A stretch of 64,000 bases of DNA, taken from positions 26,595,928 through 26,659,927 of the forward strand of contig HG738137.1 in assembly GCA_000499405.2 (NCBI GenBank), read 5' to 3'. This stretch comes from Onchocerca volvulus. Lineage: Eukaryota; Nematoda; Chromadorea; Rhabditida; Onchocercidae. Below the pieces are notes generated by a model. The model saw only the letters and a list, made by a program, of their open reading frames with translations. It did not search any database and had not been told where the DNA came from. Of the stretch, positions 1-12,552 are shown in pieces. A program made the position numbers and the translations under genes. How positions within the stretch are numbered: position 1 is the stretch's first letter; the number at the start of each line of letters is the position of its first letter.

Positions 1-1248
1 AATTTGGAGCATCCCACAATACACCAGTTTTACTTACTAAAAACAACTCATTTGGAGCACACATTCAATGTCTACGTTTCATTCAAGCAACGAGACGTCA
101 CACTCATTGGAAGTTTTTAAACAGATTGAAAACATTTCGTCCCACAATTCCTCTAATCATTCGCTTTACCAAATAAAGAGCTTCATTATGTATTCCAGCT
201 GTTCTGAAAGAAACTTTAGCTGCAATAGTTACTAGCATTATAATATACTTTTGAATGACTGCTCACTCTTTAAACAATCACTGCTGAAATTTCTCCTGGA
301 CTCTGTTTGCATCATTCACTTCAATTTTTTTTGCCTTCTTATTTTGAAATTTAAGAAAAATAACATTTTTCCACAAATGGAACTGTAATAGACATTCAAG
401 ATTAAAAATAAGTTTCAGCATAGTGCTCAGGAAATCTTGTCATTCTCGTTTTGCTAATATTATTGACAAAAACTCTTAGCAAGAGCTCCACCCACCTATT
501 TCATACATTCAATTTCATTGACAAGATGTGCATGGTAACAAAATGAGCACATCAATATCTTCTGATTAGAGCGAAAAACGGAATGACTGCATTCATGTCA
601 CCGAGCAACTACTTCTTCTGCTAAATTTCAGCTATCATTTTAATCTTTTTTCGTTTTAATTATGGGAAATTTTGAAAGTGCAACCTTTTAAAAGTTCTTT
701 TTTCTCAAGTTTTTCTCTTATAGCTTTCTTATCGATGAAAGTTACTCTGAATTAAGTTTCATTTTCATTTCTCAAATTGTAATTTGTTCAAATAAAATAT
801 CGATTACATAAAGTGATAAATAACTCGATAAAGATAGAAAAAGATGTTTTAGTCGAGATCTCTTTCTGATTTAAACTGTGATGTTTAATAAATTAATAAA
901 TAACTGTCAATATTTCATATATCCCTCATAATTACTTGTTCGGTTTACTGTGAATGAGCAGGCACATCTTAATAAATATTATTATAAATTGTTATCATAA
1001 TAGAAATTAGTTTCAGTACAAAGTAATTGTTACAGATTTCTTTATGAGCTTCAATTCCTATAAAAAAAACGATGGCTAATTCTGAAGTACAATATATCTA
1101 ATACAAGCTGTATTTCTTCAAGTTCTTTTCCTGTCTTTTTTTTTTAATTTTTTTCACGGAAAAATGAATTTATTTATATTCGTGCAATGTTCATTTCATG
1201 AATAATGAAGAAATTTGATTGGTAAAACATGTTAATCTTCATTTTCAG
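1..1248. other. AT-rich non-coding stretch upstream of the first gene
   Basis: No convincing gene was found. The first 240 bases are slightly less AT-rich, and on the minus strand hold a short open stretch (about 100-240) reading like a decayed coding fragment (VSFRTAGIHNEALYLVKR), with no start, splice sites or recognisable family. The rest is AT-rich sequence leading to the acceptor-like site ATTTTCAG at 1241-1248, which opens the first exon of the next gene. Confidence 0.5.
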
Positions 1249-1273
1249 GCAATTACAATTCCTTAATTAAGCA

Positions 1274-4200
1274 ATGACAAAAGTGGACTTCAAAAATTGT
1301 AAATCTCAGGAACTAAATGATCAACAATATCCGGCAAACGATAATTCCTCTTCAAAGAATGCCGACGGCAACATAAACGAAGAAGTATTTTTTAGAAATC
1401 TTTAAAATTATTTTCAAATTAGCTGGACACGGCCACATGAAGCGTGGTCATGTCCAGTTAGTCTTTAGATGCGAGTAAATAAACTAGGTATATCTATACA
1501 AAACACGTACATATTCGAATGCAATCTTGTTTCAAGATTTCAAAGCAATCGGTAAAGAATTTTTGGAGATTTAAGATTGGTGACAAGGGACACTTAAATT
1601 CGTATTTATGTGGACTAATAAATTAATTAATCATCATTATCATCGTCGACAAAAATACAACATTTCTTAGCCTTCGAAAATTTCTTGCTCATTTTAAAAT
1701 TGATTGCTGATAATATTCCTCATATATACATCAAATTCTAATTTTTATGAATGAAATGAATCATTGTAATATTCTTATTTGCTAAAAATTCTCTGTTTTA
1801 ATCAATTACATCCATTTATCAGACAGTTATATGATATGTCGCATATCATTAATTGATATAAAATATTTCTTATCAATGCTATAAATTTGCTTACTTATTT
1901 AAATTCAGAATGAGTGACTTTCTTTTCTACATTGTCTTTCTTAATTCATTGCACATATAAGTTTTATAGCAGTTCATATTTGTCGCAGCGGTATTTTAAA
2001 GAGATACAGAAAAAACCTTATCACACGCAAGCTCTTATCACATACAAGCCCATTTACTTGCTTATTTATATAATTTTTGAAATAAAGAGAAGTTTTGAAG
2101 TCCAATGATGCTTTCTAATATCATCTTTCAAACCACCCTTCCTGTACAAAAAATTGTGACATTTTTATGGTTAAAGTATAATTGCAGATGGCTTTTTTTT
2201 CAATAAGCTGAATACAAAAATGCCATTCGGACAAATCTATGGCACAGCATTACTTACTGTCGTAGCATTCTTTTTTTTTTTTTTTGAAAAATATGCAAAG
2301 TTTGGGTTAGCAAAGTCCTATTTCCTAAAAAAGTTCTTAAAAAAGAGTTCGAAGAAATTAGAAAAAAATATAATGGACTACATCAAAGCTGATGAAAATG
2401 AGCTGATGAAAAATCAAGAAAAAGTAACGTGAAAAGTAAAAGGATATACAGTTATACAAAGAAAATCCAAAGATAAATGCCATTTAGCAAAACCAATAGA
2501 TAAATGGACAAAAATGATTATAATTGGTAATAGTTTAATGCGCATCATTCATGTTATTTTTGCAATTTTTGTTTTATAATATCAATTAGTTGAACAAACT
2601 GAAATTGTATTTATATCTTTGAAAACTTCCATAAGTTTTATTTAAAATTTAACTTTTTCTGCTAAATCTCATTAGCATATTTTTTCTTTTTTCTTGTTTT
2701 TTTTTTTTAAATTGCAATCGAAAAATATTATATTATTTGTTTTGAAAACATCAAATTTCTTTTTTATCGCGCCGAACTTTCATTAATACTGAACATCTCA
2801 ATGCATTTGTTGAACTCATTTAACACTTCTTTTCTTTTTTTTTTACTCTTGAACGAGAAAATACTTCACAAAGAACAAGAATTAAAGAAAGGAAAATTTT
2901 CGAAGCAATTAAATTTGTATTAAATTATGTCATTTCTGTTTTAATGAATATTTTTCGATCTAATTCAGGGATTATTTTACTTTTTTTGCTGTCATGCTTA
3001 CATCAACAATGAAGCGCTTTTTTTTCTTGAAACTGCATGTGAAATTTTTAAAATTTTTCCTGCATTTCATTTGGTGGAAGAACAAATTGTACGATAGGGA
3101 ATTTCAGCTATTCCGGAAGGCAAAAAAAAGAAACGAAAACTAACTACTTCTTGTGACTATTTTGTAAACTTTGGAAATAAACAATTGTTTTAAAGGATAA
3201 TATGAAAATGTCATAGTTTTTGCATAAATTCTTCGTAAGAATTTATAGAATCTTGTCTAATACTCTATATATTAATGAAGGCGAACATAAACATTTTGTA
3301 CCAATGTGACAAGATTGACAGTCTCAAAAATAATTTAAAAAAAAAAAAAGTCAACAAAATATTAATGCATTTTCTTTTCATTTTTTTAAATAAATTAAAA
3401 TTTGAATTAAAAATGCAATGCTATTGAATGTGCTTTTCGATTTTTATCATTTTTGATACTTCAGAGGCATACTACCCATTCCATAGCCACATATCACGAA
3501 TTTTTTGTGACAATATCACATAAAGCTAAGTTTGAAATTTTCTCAACGACAAAAGTTTTAGAAGCAACCGAAAAATCAGTTCGAACATGCGCTTAATACA
3601 TTGGGATTGGACCCAAAACGTGACGATGGACCATATATCGGCATGGATTGGAGTTTCATACTACAAATGGCCAATACTCAGGCAATGCTATCCATTGTAT
3701 GTCATTTTACTTATTGAGAAATAAAACTAGAAAGTTGCAAATAGTCAAAATTTGAAAAGAAAAAAAATAATTTTTAAGCAAATCCCTAACTAATGATATA
3801 TAAATTTCGTAGCAACCATCGAGATTATTGCTATGTATCATAAATATTATTAGCTAATAGTGAAATGACACATAGTATCAGGATAAATCCTGAATAGAAG
3901 TTTCTTAAATTTCAACTATGATATCAAAATTCCCATTTTTATCATAAATTTCATCCACTAAAATTGAAGTTGAAGCTTCTTCGAAGCTAAAATAAGTATA
4001 ATTGAAAATGTCTAAATTCAGATATCGATAATATGTCTGTTGATTTCAATGTTTCTGATGAATTTTTATTGCGTTACATCCTTCTTATGGGTAACCTATC
4101 TGCTTGTCTGTGCTTATTTTGGACTGAGAGCGTAAGTTATTTCTATACAAAGTACAAGTTAAATAAACTAAATTCAAAAATTTTCAAGTGGAACTTATCA

Positions 4201-5403
4201 AGTCCATTTATTCCAACGATTATTATGGTACTGGTTTCAATCAATTAATAATATACTGGTAAAAAGCTAAGCGAGTAGGAATTATGCATTTTCAGAACAC
4301 TTCTCATATGTTATTTTTCATTGAAAGCAATTCTGCACGCAGCTTAATTTAATATAAAATTAAATTAGACAGATTACAACTACTTTTAGTTACTAATAAT
4401 TGAAATATTACTTAATTTTATATTTTAATGAACATTTTTAGTAAAAAAAAAAAGAACAATGAAAATCCGTCGAGACATATTATGACCTATTTTATGAATG
4501 GAATTTGAACTGCTCTCTTTTTATTTCAATTTGTCTAGAATTCCTTATGAAAGTAAAAGTCTAATTAGTAAAAGTATGATTGCAGTGCACGATGGCAAAG
4601 TTATCCACATGCGATTGCCTACTGCATAATGTGTACGATTCAATCGTTCGTCTATACATCGATCGTGGGCTTATTCTTTCACGCACTCTTGGATGATCGA
4701 TTCAGCAGTAAATTCTTTTTAAATATACTTAATTTATGTTCATTTCTCAAATGTATTTAATGATTATGGAGCTGGCTGTGTCCATTTACTAAAAGTCAGT
4801 CTTACTTTAATTTGGTATGATGAACAGATGGAGAGCGAATATAAAGAGAGGAGATATTTTTTAGGGAGATTTTAAATATTTTGTTAAATCTTTAAATGCA
4901 GTTATTACGCAAGAATTTAGCTCATTAAGGCTATTTATTTTTTATATTTAATTCTAAGAAACAGATGAAAGCGTTGAATGTAAACGTAAGAATTCTAAAA
5001 GAATAGAATTTATGGATTCTAAGATTGAAATTTTAGATCATATTCTAAATCAATAACTGGCAATAAGTTTGAAAAATAAATCATTGAATATTGAAGAAAA
5101 AAGAATTACAGTTCACAGTTTGCCATGGAATCCAATGTTAGGAATTGGTTTGGGTGAAGGGCTTTGTCTCATCGGTACCGCTTTTACTGGGATTTTTGGA
5201 CTTATCGGTTGTTGTCGCGGATTTGGACGATTGTTCTATGCGCAAGAGAAAATGATGCTGGTTTGTAAAATTCAAAATATTATTTTACGCTTACTTTCAT
5301 CCATTCATTTTCGTCATTTCCTATTTATTTCTCCTAAAATTATTTCCAGGATTATCAAAATGCTCGCTCTGGAGCACGTAATAATGCACGTCATCCCGTT
5401 TAA
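1274..5403 (+). CDS. Unrecognised multi-pass membrane protein, five exons
   Basis: I do not recognise the family. Proposed exons are 1274-1384, 3562-3696, 4022-4131, 5119-5260 and 5350-5403 (stop TAA). Every junction keeps phase, and each intron has GT...AG ends (donors GTATTT, GTATGT, GTAAGT, GTTTGT). The product is about 183 aa: a polar N-terminus (MTKVDFKNCKSQELNDQQYP), a stretch containing LGLDPKRDDGPYIGMDWSF, then at least two hydrophobic blocks (LLISMFLMNFYCVTSFLWVT and GLGEGLCLIGTAFTGIFGLI) separated by LRALPWNPML, and a short basic tail ending RNNARHPV. This suggests a small two- to four-span membrane protein, site unknown. The acceptor ATTTTCAG at 1241-1248, 25 bases before the ATG with no upstream exon seen, suggests spliced-leader addition. 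The first intron is 2.2 kb and could hide another exon: an open stretch 2188-2432 follows an ATTGCAG site but does not fit the phase. The gene lies opposite to, and possibly inside a 3' intron of, the hemicentin gene. Confidence 0.6.
1421..1620 (+). repeat. Hairpin plus Helitron-tail-like fragment
   Basis: Bases 1425-1456 form an imperfect hairpin: CTGGACACGGCCAC, a short loop, then GTGGTCATGTCCAG. About 45 bases later, 1503-1615 aligns by eye with 12639-12750, the tail of the Helitron relic in the hemicentin gene. Both carry the core ATTCGAATGCAA, then CAA(A/G)(A/T)TT..AA, TTGGAGATTT or TGCGGAGATTT, and TATTTATG. The two are perhaps 65-70% alike. The element sits in the first intron of the + strand membrane-protein gene. 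I read it as a solo or non-autonomous Helitron remnant. Confidence 0.45.
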
Positions 5404-6367
5404 ATATCGATTACATTCGCACCAAGAAATTCCTATGTTCGGAAAAGATATCGTCGATGTTTCAGTGTAATATTGATCTGAATTAAATTACTGATCTGGA
5501 TTTGATTGTGAAAACATAACTTTTTCTTCAATTTGTTATGGAAATTTCTCATTTACCTTCTAAATTAATGTTTTACATCAAACCTTTTTATTTTTAAATT
5601 TCAAGAACTTACTAAGTGGGAAAATAAATTTTGCAAGTTTATGACCAGTAAATTGGCATTCTCATAATAAGTATCTCCATATTGCAGACTTTTATTTCAT
5701 CTGATTCAATGAAAACAAAGTTTTAAGTTTTGTTTTTGAAATTTAGTTCCACGATCAAAATTCATGATTTTACTATCAAAATCTATAATTCTTATATCAC
5801 ATTTTTTATGCATAGATTTACTGCTTAATTCATATATTGATTTCAACTAATTATATTCATTTTCAATCTACAGTTTCAATAAAATCCTCTTTTTGCAATT
5901 CGTAAACATCAAATTAAGAACTGTTCTCTCTCTTTCTCTCTTCCTAATCCATCCATATCATATCAATATTTGTTTTTCTAATGATAGATTTGCAAAAAAA
6001 AAAATTGAAAATTTCGTCGAAAAAATTTCTGAAACATGAAATAATGGCGATAAGAAACAACAAATTAGAGGAGATTTTTTGCCAAAAGAATGATGATTTT
6101 ATAAACGAATGATTATCCGTTAGTTTTATATAAATTTAATGCAAAATTAAATTTCCTATACAGCAGCGCATAAATGTAAATGCATACTTTCATGTTCCAT
6201 AGTTATTTTCAAAATAGTTACGAGAAATTTGCAAAATCATTGGAATGAGTGAGAAAATAATGAAGAGTTTAAACGTAAAAGTGAGTATTTTTTAAAATGT
6301 TGTTTGAATTCATTAGAAGCAACTTATGATTTCAATAAGATATCAATATTTCAAAAAAGAAACCTAC
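5404..6367. other. AT-rich spacer between convergent genes
   Basis: This holds the 3' flank of the membrane-protein gene (a polyadenylation-like AATAAA near 5624) and the start of the intron that follows the last visible hemicentin exon. A short pyrimidine run (CTCTCTCTTTCTCTCTT) lies near 5925. No exon with an Ig-type Y-x-C pattern is visible on the minus strand here. Confidence 0.5.
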
Positions 6368-9300
6368 CAAGAACGGTAAGATGAACATCGACATCCAAAC
6401 TGCCACCTTTGTTTGTTCCAACGCACGTATAGATTCCTTCATTTTCCAGTTGTGCAGATTCTATTATTACCTTAAATTATTTTCGTTTCACTTTCTGATG
6501 ATATGATTTTGAGCGCTCTACCAATTCCTATTTAAAGTAACATTCAATGATATCAACAAATATGATTTAGTAATTCCAATTAAAGCAATTAATTGGAATC
6601 GCTAAGCCACACTTAATGATGTCAATGGATATTGCTGACCGTTTAAAAACTAAAATTCCGTGATTAGAATTGAGTATTTATTCCCGCTTTAACGATTCCA
6701 ATCAAAGTAATAGCATTCGATATTGCTGAACGGTTCGAAATTAAAACTCCATGAATGAAATCGAACAATTACTCTCACTTTATTTAACTTTTTCACTTAA
6801 AAAAAGCAATGATGGAAATCGATATCACTGAAAAAAACTTTTAATTTATAATGAAATTGTTAATCATAGGAATATTTTCTGGAAAATTTGACACTTTCGA
6901 AAAAAATTGATTGTGAATAGAACTTACCGATTTTCCTCCTAATGCCAACATCACACCTCGTTTTGTTTCGCCTTCTTCAAGAAGTTGTCCATTGATAAGC
7001 CAGGCAATATCAGGCTCAGGAATGCCTGATATTGGGCAACCTAATTCGACATGCTCACCTTGCAGTATTATTACTTTGATGTTATGAGCGCTCTGATTCA
7101 GGTTAGGAGGTACTGAAACTAGAAATAGCAATAGCGGATATGGATTGCATTGTTCAACATCAACAATTTCACAAAATTTTATCATTCATTAAGTTCTAAA
7201 ATTGAATGAACCGAAAATGAAAGAAAATAATTCATGAAATATGACTGCATTTCGTGAAATTTATGTAATAAGCCATCTTTGATAAAAAAAAAAACTTACA
7301 ACAGGAATTTGAAATTTTTTGCTTCTACGCATTTAAAACGAAATATGCGCTGATTTTCTTTTAAAAAATTGCGTTAATGAATTCGAATGATAATTTTATT
7401 GTTTTTTTTAAATGTTATTCTCGGATTGTTTCCACCATTTTAGTATTTTACACCGGAATTGCTCACCAACAACTTCTACTTGGAATGCTTTAGCTGAATC
7501 GCCAGCCGCATTTCGTGCGACACATTTATAACTTCCAGCGTCCACTATACGCGATTTCAGAATGTGCAATCGTCTTTGATCATCCGAAAGAACGATATTT
7601 GCATCGCTTTCCGTTATCGAACGTTCATCCAAATACCACGTGATCTGAATTTCTCGTTTTTTGATAAGGCAAATCACGGGAAATAATGAGGATTAATGGT
7701 GAAAACAAACAAAGAATTTGATAATTATTTAATTCTCCAATACAAAAGTATAGCTAAATAAAGAAAGTATCTTAAATTGCATTAAAAAAGAGGAACAATT
7801 ACCCATCGATGCATTCAGCTCAAATGTTCAGTATATGTTTTCTATTTCTAAATTCTTTAAATCTTTGAAATTTTGATGATTTTTAATTCATTGGAATATC
7901 TGTCTAATAAACATGATCTTCATTGAACTTGAAGAAAATAGAAAGCAAAAAGAGAAAAAGAACCTGTGGTAATGGAATCGAGAAAACTGGACAGTAAAGA
8001 CTGAACGGTTGACCAATAACAACTGCCTCTGTTGCAATGGTTTCTTGATCAGGAATATCGGGTGGAGCTACAAAGTACTATTTTTTTTATTATATTATAC
8101 TGTTTTATAAATTTTTAGGTTCCAAGAACTGTGTAAATATAGTAGTAAGTAATTTATATGATGATAAATAAAAAAAGTTTTTATAATGCAGACAGTGATG
8201 AGAATACAATATATAAAATTCTATACAGTGGTGACTACTAAAGAAATGACAAGAATTATATTATGATTTTTAAATTATTATGGTATTTATCTATCTTAAA
8301 ATTAATTCTTAAATATTTAAGAAACAAACAAAAGCATGCATGATTTGTTGAAAGTCCAAATATGAATTAAATCGACACTCTCAACGAAATAAATATTAAT
8401 AATTTTCAAGGTTAGAATTGCATAAGCAATAAAACAGATCTCTTCAGTTCAAGAAAATTTCGGTGAATGTTTTGATAAGGATTTTCATGAATTCTTGATT
8501 TTCCATCATTATCAAGTTGAAGATACTTACTTATAACAGTTAACCGCACCATCTTTTCTGTATCACCAGCAGCATTTGATGCTTTACATATATAATGCCC
8601 GGCATCGCTATTTTCCACGTCATCGATGATCAAAGTACCATCATCGCTTACATGCATACGTGGTATATCATCTGATATTGGAATTCCCTTCTGACTCCAT
8701 GTTATTGTTGGCGAGGGATTAGCACTTGCAAAACAACGCAATTCGATACGATCACCTTCTACGGTAGTGTAATCCGACAGCGTACTCGGTAAAATTACTG
8801 GTGGTTCTAAATTTAATACCTTTTTTTGAATAAATTTCAATAAATTCTAGAAACTTGGTTAATTTTAGTAATGTAGAAAATGATATTTTTCGTACCTTGC
8901 ACAATTACAAGTGTATTGCGCTCATCGCGTCCAGCTGGATTTGTTGTTATACATCGATAAATTCCATGATGTGACGGTTGCGCCTTTTCAATACGTATTG
9001 TTCCTGCAGAATCGATACGAATAATATCATCCAGAATGATCTAAATAATGCAGTTAGTATGTATGAATAAAAATCTGAAATATAAGGTATCATTCTAACA
9101 GCGTGAATGCCTAAAAAGTAAAAGTATAGAATTTTTGTTTTGAATTCCTAAATTATTACATCGATAATGGCTCAAAATGAATAGTTTCAAATGCTTATGT
9201 TATTATTTTTACGATGAATATGTCATATATTGTCGCCTTATTCATTCATTTTTCATTTCGACAAAATGAAATCAAATAGAATTTAAAAATATAAGATCAT

Positions 9301-12300
9301 ACAAAATTATCATAAAGAAAAAAGTTAGAATAAATGAAATCAAAAAAAAAAAAAGATTCACCTGGAAGCCATCTTTTTCCCATGAAATTGCCGGTTCTGG
9401 TGTTCCAATAGCACGACATGGAATTTCTAACGTAAGACCAGAAACTATAGCAATGGTGCCTGGAATAAAATGATTGAATTAATCTCGATTAACCTGACCG
9501 ATCCAGCTAATCTATGTAAATAAATATGCCAATGTTCGTTTGTTCAAAATCTTAAATCACCGAAAGTTCTTAAACACACGTCTTATCTATATTAATTCAA
9601 AATTTTAGATATCGGAAAGTCCATAACTGTTTCTTTGAAATTTTGGCACAATGTTCCATTCGAATACGCGCATATTTTTATATACATGTTACTGCAACTC
9701 AATCTGGTTACGTGGAAAAAAAGAAAGGAGAAAGCATATGTTTCTAGAGTTGGGGAAAAACTGATACTTTGTAATTTGATTTGTAGTTTGATTGGACTGG
9801 AGGTTAATTCTTGCTATCATGATTCGGCTAAGTCAGCAAAGTGAGGACGTTTTTTGTGTCTTGTATGACGGAGATGAATGCTGTTGAGGAAGATTTTACT
9901 GACTGATGAAAAGTGATTCTTCGTAACAAACAACAATTTCACTAGCAGTACATTTAGAAAATGGACAACGTGTTTATTTCACAGCTGGAAATGTGCAATA
10001 AATAGCCCTGAATTCACCGGCTACAACGTTAACTGCTTTCTTCTCATTATGACAAAATGATGTATTTGCGAAAACACTGTTATATTCGGAAGTGCCTACG
10101 TATTACACATGGAATGTGAGTAGAAAATTATTCAAACGACGCAAACGGGAACTAGCAGATGGAAACCTGACATATTTGAAGAAATTACGATAAGCAGTTT
10201 TTCTTTACACCGTGCATCCTAATCAAGACGAACGCTTCTTTCTTCACATTTAATAGTAAATGTGACCGGTCCAACTTCCTTCCAGCGATAAAAACTTTTC
10301 AATGGCATTATACATGCTATTTTTCGCAGTGCACGTCAAGCTTTGAATATATTGGAGAAGACCGACATTAGAATGCATGCATAAATGATGTATGCAACAG
10401 TCCTATCAAAATCACTTTCATGCATTTTTTGCAATCATAACCGCCTGCTCTTTTTCATCTCCAACAGAATTATGGGAGAAACATAAATCGCATAGGCAGA
10501 AGATATTTTCCATCGATTTCGCAGCGAAAATTCAAATGTGAAAATGGATTTCACAGCAGAAAAACTGGTGCTTACAAATCGCGAACAAAGTTCCTAATCA
10601 ACTGGGAATGTTATCACCGAATCGATTGGCTGCTGCTTTGTTCGATTTAGAATTGCATCGCGAACAAAATTACAATATGACTGATCTTTTGTCATACATG
10701 CAATCAAATATTCCTAAGCTAACGTCTGAGTAAAAAGGCATTTACGATCAAATAATGCAAACTGTCAATAAGTGGGCTGTAGAAATCATCTTTTTAGATG
10801 CGCCAGGAGAAACTGGTAGAATGTTCCTAATTATATTGAATCTGGCAGCAATTCGATTCTAATAGCCTTAACTCTTTCATCGTTCAGGATAGCTGCAACA
10901 TAGCTACCATATTGAAGACCTGCTCGCTTGAAATTGCCATTAAGCATGCAATTCATTGAAACTCCTATATGCATCATTTCCAAAAATCGTGCATGGGAAA
11001 AGTATTACAAAATGCAAACTTATTGTTTAGGATGAATGTACAATGACGCATAAAAAATCGGTCGAGGCTCCTGATTGATCATTGCAAGATTTGCATGGAA
11101 ATATCAGATCATTTGGGAACGCATTAATACTGCTTGCAAGAGATTTCAGGAAATTTCTCGATCGATACCAGCGGATGAGACAAATGCCTGCCTGAAATAC
11201 TTTACTTTGTGGCGATAAGCAAAAAGATTAAAATTACTACAGTATGCGTGTCCAACTGCAAAACGACCGATCAAATGGGATCATCTCATATCAATTCTGG
11301 AAATTGGGAACGGAAATTGCCGGTTGATTTGGGCTCAGGTTGAATTTTATTGCTTCATATCTTCTACAATTTAGTAACATCAAAAGAACAGTTGTTGAAA
11401 AAATATTTTTCGATATTCAATCCAATTATAAGGATTACGATTGGCTGAGTGAATGAGCTATTCTTGCGGCCAAGAACAAAGACGTTCGACGAACTTCACA
11501 ATATTATTCAGTTTAACATTCAAAGCGAGGCAGTAACATACAAGTTCATCAATACTGTTGTGGAAGCAGATAAAGTGGTTAATATCCAACAGAATTTTTG
11601 AATTCACTCGATCGCCAGAATCGGAGTACCAATTATCATGTTGCGAAATATCAACCAATCAAAACTTTGCAGTAGCACTTAGCTTGCAGTAAAAAAATTA
11701 GTGAGCAATATCGTAGAAACAACAATCTTGACAAGACTTTTTAAAGATGGACATATCCTTATTCCTCGAAATTGTATAATTCCAACGGGTATGCCATTTT
11801 AGTTTAAGAGACTGCAATTCCGAATTCGATGAGCGTTTGCATTCACCACCAACAAAACTAGAGTCAATTTTTTATTACGAAATTATGCGGTTTAGATCTA
11901 GAGACCGATTGCTTCTTATATATAATTATTTGTTGCATGTTCTAGAGTCGACAAACCGACAATCTCTATACCTACATAGAAAAACAAAAAATATTTGTGC
12001 CCACAAGTATTGCGAAATAAATTGGTTGGACGAAACATTTCATTATGCACTATCATGACCTTGACATTTGTGCGACGCAACTACATTCCCCACAAAGCAA
12101 AAAACAAACGAAAAGCTTAAATTACTTGCCTTATTTATTAAAAAAAACGCACCTATTCGAATGCTTTGCTTTATGAAAAACAAACGAATCATTATTATTG
12201 TTATTTATTATTTCTTGTCTTTTCTTACTTTTTATTTTTTATTTATTACTTATTTGTCATTATTATTTATTATTTTTATTTATTAATTGTTATTTACTAT

Positions 12301-12468
12301 TTGTTTTGCATTATTTATCATTTGCTATTTATTGTTTATATTTGTTATTTATTAGTTATTATTTATCATTCATCATTTATTATTTATTACTATAATTATT
12401 ATTATTATTATCACTAACCGAGTCTTTACTCTAGGAAAGAGAAAGATGGGAAGAAGAAGGATAATGAG

Positions 12469-12502
<34 letters not shown>

Positions 12503-12513
12503 GAAAAAAAAGG

Positions 12514-12552
<39 letters not shown>

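Noticed and set aside
2188..2432. Open + strand stretch after ATTGCAG (FGQIYGTALLTVVAF, then a Lys-rich part), considered as an extra exon of the membrane-protein gene.
   Set aside because: Its phase does not fit between exon 1 and exon 3562, and it contains a 15-base T run. Kept only as a doubtful candidate in the gene entry.
3224..3246. Short perfect palindrome ATAAATTCTT-CGT-AAGAATTTAT.
   Set aside because: Pure AT-type stems of this length are expected in such DNA; no terminator or RNA context.
9635..9844. 69-codon + strand frame just before the Helitron blocks.
   Set aside because: No match to Helitron or host domains; probably chance or very decayed sequence.
12068..12417. Three overlapping + strand frames of 65-83 codons, very rich in Ile, Leu, Tyr and Phe.
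   Set aside because: They are translations of a TTA/TTATT low-complexity repeat inside the Helitron relic.
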